From contig JAPXFY010001358.1 in NCBI GenBank assembly GCA_030674185.1, positions 7,501-22,500 on the forward strand: 15,000 bases of DNA, in the 5' to 3' direction. The DNA is from Monoplex corrugatus (Eukaryota > Mollusca > Gastropoda > Littorinimorpha > Ranellidae). Each line of letters begins with the position of its first letter. The first letter of the stretch is position 1. Position numbers and translations under genes: made by a program. The notes under the pieces were generated by a model. That model was not told the origin of the DNA, did not search any database, and worked only from the letters and a program-made list of their open reading frames with translations. This document shows, one piece after another, positions 1 through 9,136 of the stretch.

Positions 1-746
1 GGTAGCACTCAGCTGTTCGCTGAGTTCGCTAGTTATTTAGTAAGATACAGAAAGTTCTTCAGTTGTCATTATTCTAATTTGTTGGTTATTCATTTAGTTA
101 CTTTCGACATTTGCTTGTTGGTTGGTCAGTGGGCTATTGATCAACTATTTTAGTCCTTTTCTTACACTTGACGAAGCAGCAGGGAAGTTTCAGTCTTTTT
201 CTCCTAACTTTTGTATCTGGTGTTTGTTCGTTTGTGATCTTACTCTTGACAAAGGCCAGTTGGCCGAAAATTTGTGCCTGTCTTGTCTGGTTGTATTAAA
301 TATGCGTTCTCATTCTTTTTTTTTTTTCGTTTTTTTTTCTGGTTCCTGTTTGCTTGAACGCGGGCAGTCACACTTGTTTTGGATTTAGTTATTTGTTAGT
401 AGGCATTTCGGTCTTTGGCTAGTCCGTTGGTTGATGGATAGGAATTGGTTATTCAACTGGTTAATTATCTGGTTGATTGACTGTTCAGTTAGATGGTGGG
501 TCGCTTAGTTGATTCATCAGTTATTTAGTTAGCTATTCATTCTGAGCTCAATATCGTATTAATTAACATCAGTGTTCAAACTTGAAGAAGAGGAAGGTAA
601 TGGTTTCAATCACGTCAGTTATGTTGTTCATTGGTTCAGCAGTTATAACGTTATGCTCGTCAATCAGGGGTGGTGAGTTCAACTCTGGGGTGGGCCACTT
701 TTTCCCTGTCTATTTTTCAACATGGGCTGGTTGACTTCTTTTTTGT
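1..746. other. Non-coding stretch, no gene recognised
   Basis: This stretch is T-rich and low in complexity, with two T-runs near 316-342 broken by a CG. The longest open frame, about 88 codons at 122-388, has no recognisable domain and runs through the T-tracts as a phenylalanine string, so I do not call it a gene. The segment around 395-545 is described separately as a decayed tetranucleotide tract. I see no RNA gene, splice-consistent exon or promoter that I can defend. Confidence 0.6.
395..545. repeat. Decayed tetranucleotide-like tract (GGTT/AGTT)
   Basis: Short words such as TTAGTT, GGTTGATT, TTGGTTAT and GTTAGTTA recur here at spacings close to multiples of four, interrupted by substitutions. 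This looks like an old tetranucleotide microsatellite of GTTR type that has mutated beyond clean periodicity. No long perfect run remains, so a generally GT-rich low-complexity region is the alternative. Confidence 0.4.
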
Positions 747-748
747 TG

Positions 749-788
<40 letters not shown>

Positions 789-798
789 TGATAATAAT
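747..798 (+). repeat. (AAT)n microsatellite
   Basis: About a dozen uninterrupted AAT triplets are followed by an AAC and a GAT interruption and then AATAATG. The tract sits directly against the TTTATTTGTATAGCGCC motif of the next feature. That arrangement is common in mollusc genomes, where the triplet tract forms one end of a dispersed element. The minus-strand open frame across it (679-918) reads as an isoleucine run and is a repeat artefact. Confidence 0.9.
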
Positions 799-960
799 GT
801 TTATTTGTATAGCGCCTATTCCATATAAAAACATATTCACCAGCGCTTTACATTTCGCTAAAAAAAGCAAATGGTGATAAAAATGTCCACAGTTACATAC
901 ACAACGAGAAAACAGCAAACATTAAAGATATACAAGTAAGAAGACACATAAGAAACCACA
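799..960. mobile_element. Dispersed repeat remnant with AGCGC...GCGCT core
   Basis: After the (AAT)n tract the sequence reads TTTATTTGTATAGCGCC, about 30 bases of AT-rich sequence, then CCAGCGCTTTACATTTCGCT. The AGCGC and GCGCT boxes (about 811 and 843) are inverted and can form a short stem. From general knowledge, a 'tatagcgcc...agcgctttaca' module next to AAT repeats is very widespread in molluscs and other marine invertebrates. The downstream A-rich sequence to about 960 may belong to the same element. I see no coding capacity or clear target-site duplication, so the ends are approximate. Confidence 0.55.
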
Positions 961-1055
961 AAATATTACAGGTTATATACTGACTTATGTCATCAAAAAA
1001 AAAAAACCAACAGATTTTTCTTATGAATAAAGAGGCATACTGTGTTTATATATCC

Positions 1056-1191
1056 ATGCGTGTTTGTGCGTGCGTGCTTGCGTGCGTGCGTGCGTGTGTG
1101 TGTGTGTGTGTGCGTGCGTGCGTGCGTGTGTGTGTGTGTGTGTGCGTGTGTGTGTGCGTTCGTGTGCGTCGCTGTGCGCGTGTGTGTGTGA
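1056..1191 (+). repeat. (TG)n / (TGCG)n compound microsatellite
   Basis: Blocks of TGCG alternate with blocks of TG for about 135 bp. Alternating purine-pyrimidine sequence of this kind is a classical Z-DNA former under negative supercoiling, which is known for TG/CG repeats and not shown for this locus. The open frames across it on both strands (Cys/Val/Arg one way, Thr/His/Arg the other) are artefacts of the dinucleotide period. Confidence 0.95.
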
Positions 1192-2227
1192 TAAAACTAA
1201 GGACTGAGGATCTTACGTCTCCATTGAACATACATTCCAAGATGTACATCACCTTTCACATCAGTGATTTCATCACCAACTGAGGCCGATTATTTTTCTT
1301 ACTGTTATCATTTCTGTTTGATTCTTTTGCTACCTATTTTACTTCACTTCGCCTACAACATGAAAACTGGACTGTGAACTGTCCTCCATCTTACTGCTGT
1401 TTCTCTTATTTTTTTAAAAATTATTTTCATTTTATGTTGAAAGCCCAGCCGACTGCGTATTGTATAACCGTTTCAAAACACACACAGTACTTCAACAAGA
1501 ATAAAAAAAAAGGAAAAGAAAATTAAATACACACATCAATGCATTCGCGCATATATTCTAAGGAGATGCCCCTGGCGTTGACCACTCAGTCCAGTTATTA
1601 CACAAGGGATTAAAAAACATGCCTGAATACAAATTTAAACATAACTAAGGACACTAAAGCATATATAAAAAAGAACCTAAAGTGCCTAAAATTTGCTTCC
1701 GCATATCTCATTTCCCAAGAGCCAAAAACGCGCTTAATACATGCACCTAATTATCAATCCCAAAGAAAGCATGTAAGACTTTATCGAACACACACAGGTC
1801 AATGAACCAGCAAGGCAGAAAATGATGGGAAGAAACGACAGAAAGCAGAGGAACAAAGCAGACACAAAGACAGTGACAGAAAAGAAGAAATTTCTAGCAC
1901 AGAATGTCCAGAAGGTGGGGATACTGTTTATACTGAAAGATCCCCCGGCATCCTCATAGGGTGGGATGTGTGTTCTTACTGCGTCAGTCATTCTGATGAT
2001 GTCAGCTTAATGTGTGGTAGATCCCGTCCCCTCCCCCCCCCCCTTTCCCAATTTCAAGACCTTGCAGCGCTTTTCGTTTTGTGCAGGTTCAAGGAATCTG
2101 CCAGATAATATCAGAGAGAGGGTGGAGAGCGTATGGAATGGCCTCAACGCGATGAATCCCTCCTGACCAAACTCCGAGCTCATCATCGAACTCATCACCA
2201 AAAAGTAACTACATGTAGAATCACATT
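1192..2227. other. Non-repetitive, non-coding stretch
   Basis: This is about 1 kb of AT-rich sequence without a convincing gene. Open frames reach only about 85 codons (1734-1991 minus) and 74 codons (2007-2231 minus), with no recognisable domain. A run of eleven C residues lies at 2033-2043 inside a longer CCC-rich tract, and A-rich tracts lie near 1502-1523. It may hold decayed transposon sequence that I cannot identify. Confidence 0.5.
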
Positions 2228-4204
2228 GCATGGTGTTGTGGTCTATTGTTTTGTGCTACGTTGTATTGTATTGTAATGTATTGTGTTGTGTTGTGTTGTA
2301 TAGCATCGTGTTGTGTTGAATTGTGTTGTATTGTTGTATCGCATTGTGTTGTATTGTATTGCGTTGTGTTGTATTGTACTCTTGTTGTATTGTACCGTGT
2401 TGTGTTGTATTGTATCGTATTGTGTTGTATTGTATCGTGTTGTGTTGTATTGTATCGTGTTGTGTTGTATTGCATCGTATTGTGTTGTATTGCATCGTGT
2501 TGTGTTGTATTCTATCGTACTGTGTTGTATTATATCGTGTTGTGTTGTATCGTGTTGTGTATCGTGTTGTGTTGCATTGTATCGTGTTGTGTTGCATTGT
2601 ATAGTGTTGTGTTGTACTGTATCGTGTTGTGTTGTATTGTATAGTGTTGTGTTGTATTGTATAGTGTTGTATTGTATCGTGTTGTGTTGTATTGTATAGT
2701 GTTGTGTTGTATTATATCGTGTTGTGTTGTATTGTATTGTATCGTGTAGTGTTGTACTGTATCGTGTTGTGTTGTATTGTATAGTGTTGTATTGTATCGT
2801 GTTGTGTTGTATTGTATCGTGTTGTGTTGTATTGTATCGTGTTGTGTTGTATTGTATCCTGTAGTGTTGTATTGTATAGTGTTGTATTGTATTGTATCGT
2901 GTTGTGTTGTATTGTATCGTGTTGTGCTGTATTGTATCGTGTTGTTTTGTATTGTATCGTGTTGTGTTGTATTGTATCGTGTTGTGTTGTGTTGTATTTA
3001 TTGTATCATGTTGTGTTGTATTGTATAGTGTTGTATTGTATCGTGTTGTGTTGTATTGTATCGTGTTGTGTTGTATTGTATCGTGTTGTGTTGTATTGTA
3101 TCGTGTAGTGTTGTATTGTATCGTGTTGTGTTGTATTGTATCGTGTTGTGTTGTATTGTATCGTGTTGTGTTGTATTGTATCGTGTTGTGTTGTATTGTA
3201 TAGTGTTGTGTTGTACTGTATTGTGTTGTATTGTATCGTGTTGTGTTGTATTGTTTCGTGTTGTATTGTATTGTATCGTGTTGTGTTGTGTTGTATCGTG
3301 TTGTATTGTATTGTATCGTGTTGTGTTGTATTGTATCGTGTTGTGTTGTATTGTATCGTGTTGTGTTGTATTGTATCGTGTTGTGTTGCATTGTATCGTG
3401 TTGTGTTGTATTGTATAGTGTTGTATTGTATAGTGTTGTGTTGTATTGTATAGTGTTGTATTGTATCATGTTGTATTGTATCGTATCGCGTTGTCTTGTA
3501 TTGTATAGTGTTGTGTTGCATTGTATTGTGTTGTATTGTATCGTGTTGTGTTGTATTGTATAGTGTTGTATTGTATTGTATAGTGTTATGTTGTATTGTA
3601 TTGTATTGTGTTGTATCGTGTTGTGTTGTATTGTGTTGTGTTGTATTGTATTGTATCGTGTTGTGTTGTATTGTATAATGTTGTGTTGTGTTGTGTTGTA
3701 TTGTATTGTGTTGTGTTGTATCGTGTTGTGTTGTGTTGTGTTGTATTGTTTCGTGTTGTATTGTATTGTATCGTGTTGTGTTGTATTGTATCGTGTTGTG
3801 TCGTATTGTATCGTGTTGTGTTGTGTTGTACCGTGTTGTATTGTGTTGTACTGTATTGTGTTGTACTGTATTGTGTTGTATTGTATCATATTGTATTGTA
3901 TCGTGTTGTATTGTATCGTGTTGTATTGTATCGTGTTGTATTGTATCGTGTTGTATTGTATCGTGTTGTGTTGTATTGTATCGTGTTGTGATGTACTGTA
4001 TTGTGTTGTATTGTATCGTGTTGTATATCGTGTTGTGTTGTATTGTATCGTATTGTGATGTACTGTATTGTGTTGTATTGTATCGTGTTGTGTTGTATTG
4101 TATTGTGTTGTGTTGTATTGCATCGTGTTGTGTTGTGTTGTACTGTGTTGCATTATATCGTGCTGTGTTGTACCCTGCTGTATTGTCTTGTGTTGTATTG
4201 TGGT
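2228..4204 (+). repeat. 2-kb pentanucleotide array with 20-bp higher-order unit
   Basis: The basic unit is a pentamer of form TYGTR. Over most of the array four pentamers form a 20-bp unit, TTGTGTTGTATTGTATCGTG, often perfect over several consecutive copies (for example 3061-3200). A second common form has TAGTG as the fourth pentamer. Both edges fade through substitutions (CTACG, GCATC, CCCTG). The plus strand is almost entirely T and G. Neither TTGTA nor its complement generates stop codons in any frame, which explains the 660-codon minus-strand frame (2243-4225) and the many plus-strand frames. These Tyr/Asn/Thr/Gln and Cys/Val/Leu strings carry no protein signal, so I call the region a satellite-like array and not a gene. 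Confidence 0.97.
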
Positions 4205-4320
4205 GACCTTTGTATCACAAGTCACTTTTCAGTACGAAATCAGGGATAATCTGGCCAGGCAAGCTCATCGATGCCATGCGGCTTGACATAATGTTACATA
4301 TGTCTGTGTATCGTTTGTGT

Positions 4321-4357
4321 GTTGTTTGTTTGTTTGTTTGTTTGTTTGTTTGTTTGT
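4321..4357 (+). repeat. (TTTG)n microsatellite
   Basis: About eight consecutive TTTG units follow the pentanucleotide array by roughly 115 bp, ending in TTTGTATGTTTTTG. The 70-codon open frame across it is a repeat artefact. Confidence 0.93.
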
Positions 4358-5127
4358 ATGTTTTTGTCCGCTGTCTATACATTATTCATTTTTTAATATC
4401 AGATTTTTTTCTCCAACTGTAAAAAAAAAAAGTGCATTGTGCGTATTCCGCAACAACACACGTACTGTCTTGTTTCTTATAGTACGGTAATAACAGTCGT
4501 TCAAATCAGCACACAAGAGATACAATAGTGAAACACGCACAGAAAATGCCTTCATGGGAACTGAACCCGAATCCCTTTTATCAGAAAGCGGGCAGAGTCA
4601 TTTTCTCTTCTGATTCTGAGAACCGAGGAGCAAAAGCAACCCACACCATTAGTCTCCCCGTCCACGTCTGGGACGTAATGATGCTGTTATCGTCAAGTCT
4701 AAGCAAAGCAACAAAGTGGACAGACAAGCGGACCGACTGGTGACGATTGTTCCGTCTGCTCTAGGTCTCGTCGGAATCGCCGGCTGGGGTAAGCAGCTGG
4801 AAGGGAATGTCAAAACACAAACAGAATGAGTCACTCATTATTGTCTGTTCATACAGCAAGTCGTAGTATGTGTAACGACAGGTCGATACATCATAACAGA
4901 TAAGCAGACAACAACAAACATTTAGGGGGGCCGACGATTCGTTTCTAATTAACGGTAAGTATCGAGCATAACGTTTCGTTAACACATCGCGCCACTGCTT
5001 GTGACGGTACACAACCCATTCCCAAAGCGCTTGGCTGCTGGGAGCACAGATCTCCATCGTCTAATTGGTTGCTCTGACCTTTACACATTGATTGTATTTT
5101 CAGCCTTCTGATTTCTCTCGGATGCGC
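4358..5127. other. Non-repetitive stretch, no gene recognised
   Basis: An A11 run lies at 4421-4431. Between 4528 and 5057 there are mutually overlapping open frames of 61-98 codons on both strands. None shows a recognisable domain, signal peptide or exon-like boundaries. On the minus strand at about 4565-4577, GGGTTCAGTTCCC resembles a Pol III B box, but I could not place a matching A box, so it may be a decayed SINE or chance. Confidence 0.5.
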
Positions 5128-5310
5128 GTACGCACGTTGTTTTGCTCGTACTGTTGCTGGTTGGTATGTCTGCTGCACAGTCTGATTATTCCGCCTTCAG
5201 TGGGTGCTTTCTGGGTGTTATTCGTGATTCCATAAGCCAGCTATTGACACGAATTACAGGTATCTTTTACGTGCATAGTTCGTGTCCTGCATGCGTGTAC
5301 ACCACAAAAG
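5128..5310 (-). mobile_element. Decayed dispersed repeat, SINE central-domain-like
   Basis: Read on the minus strand, this segment contains GTGTACACGCATGCAGG, then TGCACGTAAAAGATACCTG, then CACCCAGAAAGCACCCACTG and AAGGCGGA. The order and wording (TGCACGT-AAAGAT-CC; CCCAG..GCACCC..GCGGA) resemble conserved internal parts of abundant molluscan SINE-like repeats as I remember them. No A-tail or Pol III head is visible, so this would be an internal fragment. It ends just before the eroded edge of the 68-bp array. The match is from memory, not a search. Confidence 0.4.
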
Positions 5311-5334
5311 AGTTTTGAGATCTGATAGGTCGGC

Positions 5335-5790
5335 ATAGATCATAACCTGGGAGTTAGGATAACTTCCTATACTTTTTACCAACAGGTAGAAGTGTCTACA
5401 TACATAAATCTTAACCTTGGAGACAGGATACATTCCTATCCTTTTCCCAACAGGTAGAGGTGTCTACATACATAAATCTTAACCTGGAAGATATGATAAA
5501 TTCTTTTCCTTTTCCCAGCAGGTAGAGGTATCTATCCAAATTCCTACATAAATCTTAACATGGAAGATATGATAAATTCTTTTCCTTTTCCCAGCAGGTA
5601 GAGGTATCTATCCAAATTCCTACATAAATCTTAACCTGGAAGATATGATAAATTCTTATCCTTTTCCCAGCAGGTAGAGGTGTCTATCCAAATTCCTATC
5701 CTTTTCCCAACAGATAGAGGTACATGTATCTATCTGCACAAATATTATGGCTGGGAGAGGGGATAAATTCCCATCTTTTCCCAGCAGGAA
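5335..5790 (+). repeat. Eroded left edge of the 68-bp minisatellite (68/76-bp units)
   Basis: The unit begins GTAGAGGTGTCTA and ends TTTTCCCAGCAG. Starts fall at 5386, 5454, 5522, 5598, 5674 and 5714. The spacing is therefore 68, 68, 76, 76 and then a truncated 40. The 76-bp forms carry about 8 extra bases (around CCAAATTC) after GTATCTAT, and they lack TCTGCACAAATATT of the main array. The copy after 5714 has a further short insertion (TACATGTATC). The block is homologous to the main array but more divergent, as expected at an array edge that escapes homogenisation. Confidence 0.9.
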
Positions 5791-7030
5791 GAGGTGTCTA
5801 TCTGCACAAATATTATGGCTGGGAGAGGGGATAAATTCCCATCTTTTCCCAGCAGGAAGAGGTGTCTATCTGCACAAATATTATACCTGGGAGAGGGGGT
5901 AAATTCCCATCTTTTCCCAGCAAGTAGAGGTGTCTATCTGCACAAATATTATACCTGGGAGAGGGGATAAATTCCCATCTTTTCCCAGCAGGAAGAGGTG
6001 TCTATCTGCACAAATATTAATCTGGGAGGAGAGGGGATAAATTCCCATCTTTTCCCAGCAGGAAGAGGTGTCTATCTGCACAAATATTATACCTGGGAGA
6101 GGGGATAAATTCCCATCTTTTCCCAGCAAGTAGCGGTGTCTATCTGCACAAATATTATACCTGGGAGAGGGGATACATTTCCATCTTTTCCCAGCAGGAA
6201 GAGGTGTCTATCTGCACAAATATTATACCTGGGAGAGGGGATAAATTTCCATCTTTTCCCAGCAGGAAGAGGTGTCTATCTGCACAAATATTATACCTGG
6301 GAGAGGGGATAAATTCCCATCTTTTCCCAGCAGGAAGAGGTGTCTATCTGCACAAATATTATACCTGGGAGAGGGGATAAATTCCCATCTTTTCCCAGCA
6401 AGTAGAGGTGTCTATCTGCACAAATATTATACCTGGGAGAGGGGATACATTTCCATCTTTTCCCAGCAGGAAGAGGTGTCTATCTGCACAAATATTAATC
6501 TGGGAGGAGAGGGGATAAATTCCCATCTTTTCCCAGCAAGTAGAGGTGTCTATCTGCACAAATATTATACCTGGGAGAGGGGATACATTTCCATCTTTTC
6601 CCAGCAATGAGAGGTGTCTATCTGCACAAATATTATACCTGGGAGAGGGGATACATTTCCATCTTTTCCCAGCAGGAAGAGGTGTCTATCTGCACAAATA
6701 TTATACCTGGGAGAGGGGATACATTTCCATCTTTTCCCAGCAGGAAGAGGTGTCTATCTGCACAAATATTATGGCTGGGAGAGGGGATAAATTTCCATCT
6801 TTTCCCAGCAGGAAGAGGTGTCTATCTGCACAAATATTATACCTGGGAGAGGGGATAAATTTCCATATTTTCCCAGCAGGAAGAGGTGTCTATCTGCACA
6901 AATATTATACCTGGGGGAGAGGGGATAAATTTCCATATTTTCCCAGCAGGAAGAGGTGTCTATGTGCACAAATATTATACCTGGGAGGAGAGGGGATGAA
7001 TTTCCATCTTTTCCCAGCAGGTAGAGGTGC
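5791..7030 (+). repeat. 68-bp minisatellite array, about 18 full units
   Basis: Units begin GAGGTGTCTATCTGCACAAA and end TTTTCCCAGCAGGAA. Starts recur every 68 bp from 5791 to 7024, with four longer steps of 70-71 bp at 5995-6065, 6473-6543, 6883-6953 and 6953-7024 caused by an extra GGA/GG next to CTGGGA. Each unit has a nested dyad: outer CTGGGA paired with TCCCAG, inner GGGA paired with TCCC around TAAAT. Because 68 is not a multiple of three, open frames here (6272-6610, 6546-7034 and minus-strand ones) cycle through three translations of the unit. I treat them as artefacts. The array ends abruptly at GTAGAGGTGCCTGAACGG. Confidence 0.96.
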
Positions 7031-7221
7031 CTGAACGGATCAGATCCACAACCTTCCGAATGAAGGTCCGACGTCTACTGACTTGACTATCGTGCCTTGT
7101 CTTCTGACATGTACGCTGTGTTTGTGTCATTGTAGACGGGACACCACTCTTGCCAACTGCCTTCTTTCTTTTCCCATGACGAAAGAGCGCCATTCTAGTC
7201 ATTAATATATATATATCCGTG

Positions 7222-7415
7222 TTAACCCTCTGACTCCCGCACCCCCGTCCATCAACTGCAAATATTTGACCTTTTGACTCCCTCACCCTATCCACCAGCT
7301 TCCTCCAGGAAGCTGGTGAATAGGGTGAGGGAGTCAAAAGGTCAAGTTTTTGCTTTACTAGCGTTGTTGACAATGCGGAATGCTGGTGTACAGGGTGCGG
7401 GAGTCAGAGGGTTAA
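7222..7415. mobile_element. piggyBac-type foldback MITE (186 bp plus TTAA duplications)
   Basis: TTAA at 7222-7225 and 7412-7415 brackets a 186-bp element that starts CCC and ends GGG. Including TTAA, the outer 23 bases (beginning TTAACCCTCTGACTCCCGCA) are perfectly inverted at the right end. The centre is a hairpin with 38-bp arms at 7266-7303 and 7308-7345, one mismatch and the 4-base loop TCCA. The inner arm resembles the outer terminus (19 of 23 positions). The right end 7377-7415 resembles the whole inner right arm with about six mismatches and one indel. The element is therefore four copies of a roughly 38-bp module, two forward then two reverse. TTAA duplications and CCY...RGG termini are known hallmarks of the piggyBac superfamily. 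No transposase is present, so it is non-autonomous. Confidence 0.8.
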
Positions 7416-7569
7416 GTGGTCAGTTTTTCGACAAGCTTGGCCAATAAAGAACGGTTTCGCTTCCAAGCAAGTTCTTCCGGAGATATGTAGCAAATTGTAC
7501 GGTAATTTTGATCCAAAAATTGACAGAAAGAGAAGGCAGCGAAAATATTGGAAAGTAAAACAAGAGATT

Positions 7570-7656
7570 AAACAAAAAACAAACAAACAAACAAACAAAC
7601 AAACAAACAAACAAAAACAAACAAACAAAAAACACAAAACAAAACGAAAAAAAAAA
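7570..7656 (+). repeat. (CAAA)n microsatellite
   Basis: About ten CAAA units in a row are followed by imperfect CAAAA and AAAC copies and an A-run. The 76-codon plus-strand Lys/Thr/Asn/Gln frame and the complementary Phe/Leu/Val/Cys frames are artefacts. Confidence 0.93.
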
Positions 7657-7823
7657 TCTGACACTGGAAACACTATCGATTTCAAAACGGACGAAAACTT
7701 ACAGACGCCTATCGCAGCTGGTTGAAACGTTGTGTCAAAAAAACTATATATGAATTTATCAAAATAATTCAGTTAACACCGTTTACTATTTATCTACAAG
7801 TGTGTGAAAGTTCATCACGGTGT

Positions 7824-7843
7824 AAAATCACTTGAGTGATTTT
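7824..7843. other. 20-bp near-perfect palindrome
   Basis: AAAATCACT and AGTGATTTT are exact inverted repeats separated by TG. The site lies just upstream of an A-run and of the AAAAC-rich tract. It could be a protein-binding dyad, a short hairpin or chance. I see no flanking target duplication or gene that would assign it a role. Confidence 0.6.
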
Positions 7844-7924
7844 TAAGTTGTAAGGAAAAAAAAAAAGTGAAACACCCCTTTATTACAAGTAGCACAGTCA
7901 AAAGAGAAAGAAAAAGAGAAAGAC

Positions 7925-8160
7925 CGAAACAAAAAGAACGAACAAACAACAGACACAAAACAAAACAAAACAAAACAAAACAAACCACCAAACAAAACGA
8001 AAACAGAACAGAACAGAAGAGACCAAGACAAAACAAAACACACAACAAAACAGAACAAAACATAAATAGAACATAACAGACTAAAGCACAAAACACACAA
8101 AACAAAACAAAACGAAAGAAAACAAAACAAAACAAAGCAAACAAACAAACAAAAAACACA
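7925..8160 (+). repeat. Degenerate (AAAAC)n pentanucleotide tract
   Basis: AAAAC/AAACA words dominate for about 235 bp, with variants such as GAACA, ACGAA and ACACA, ending in CAAACAAACAAAC. It starts after a purine-rich AGAAAGAAAAAGAG stretch. The plus strand is almost T-free, so plus-strand (Lys/Gln/Asn/Thr) and minus-strand (Phe/Cys/Leu/Val) open frames appear trivially. Confidence 0.85.
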
Positions 8161-8339
8161 ACCAGACTGTCTGGACCATAAGTCTAACATGTCTGATACT
8201 GTTAAGACTATGATTATGAATGTCGTTGATGATGGTTTGTTATCTGTATTCCCATAGACAGGAAACTTTGCTATATTGTGATAGATGGAGAGGAGGAGTC
8301 AAGCGTAGTCTGGGGACTTGTGAATGAAAAGCTGTAGGC

Positions 8340-9112
8340 TACAATCCTGTGAGTGACGGGCTTTACTCTAGAATCCTGTGAGTGACAGGTATTACTCTAG
8401 AATCCTGTGAGTGACAGGCTTTACTCTAGAATCCTGTGAGTGACAGGCTTTACTCTAGAATCCTGTGAGTGATGGGCTTTACTCTAGAATCCTGTGAGTG
8501 ACAGACTTTACTCTAGAATCCTGTGACAGGCTTTACTCTAGAATCCTGTGAGTGACAGGTATTACTCTAGAATCCTGTGACAGGCTTTACTCTAGAATCC
8601 TGTGAGTGACAGGCTTTACTCTAGAATCGTGTGAGTGACGGACTTTACTCTAGAATCATCCTGTGAGTGACACCTTTACTCTAGAATCCTGTCATTACTC
8701 TAGAATCCTGTCAGTGACACCTTTACTCTAGAATCTTGTCATTACTCTAGAATCCTGTGAGTGACAGGCTTTACTCTAGAATCCTGTGAGTGACGGGCTT
8801 TACTCTAGAATCCTGTGAGTTATGGGCTTTACTCTAGAATCTTATGAGTGATAGGCTTTACTCTAGAATCCTGTGAGTGACGGGCTTTACTCTAGAATCC
8901 TGTGAGTGACAGACTTTACTCTAGAATCCTGTGAGTGACGGGCTTTAATCTAGAATCCTGTGAGTGACGGGTATTACTCTAGAATCCTGTGAGTGACAGA
9001 CTTTACTCTAGAATCCTGTGAGTGACGGGCTTTACTCTAGAATCCTGTGAGTGACAGGCTTTACTCTAGAATCCTGTGAGTGACAGGCTTTACTCTAGAA
9101 TCCTGTGAGATA
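8340..9112 (+). repeat. 29-bp minisatellite array with TCTAGA in every unit
   Basis: The unit contains TTTACTCTAGAATCCTGTGA followed by GTGACAGGC. I count 27 TCTAGA sites between 8367 and 9094, mostly 29 bp apart. Two spacings of 25 bp (8512-8537 and 8566-8591) reflect loss of one of the two GTGA copies. The stretch 8671-8764 carries two consecutive 47-bp blocks (28 plus 19 bp spacing) with shortened GTCATT units. Common point variants are CAGGC, CGGGC, CAGAC and GGTAT at the end of the unit. The array ends in GTGAGATACAAGC and is followed after 24 bp by an unrelated 26-bp array. It has no coding interpretation. Confidence 0.96.
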
Positions 9113-9136
9113 CAAGCTTTAGACTTCGATACTGTG

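Noticed and set aside
2243..4225. 660-codon minus-strand open frame (Tyr/Asn/Thr/Gln-rich)
   Set aside because: It is the translation of a stop-free pentanucleotide repeat. Multiple overlapping frames on the other strand are equally open, and there is no non-repetitive coding sequence.
4551..4625. tRNA-derived SINE head on the minus strand
   Set aside because: A B-box-like GGGTTCAGTTCCC is visible, but no matching A box at the right distance and no SINE body or tail.
4761..5057. 98-codon minus-strand frame as a small host gene
   Set aside because: No recognisable domain. It overlaps other equally long frames on both strands, and no splice or promoter evidence supports it.
5881..7034. Periodic frames in the 68-bp array as a secreted repeat peptide
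   Set aside because: The period of 68 bp forces the reading through three unrelated translations of the same DNA, and 70-71-bp units shift the frame. No start context or signal peptide is seen.
4321..8160. Telomere-like or common-origin interpretation of (TTTG)n, (CAAA)n and (AAAAC)n
   Set aside because: They are simple A/T-rich microsatellites with different periods, and none matches a metazoan telomere repeat such as TTAGGG.
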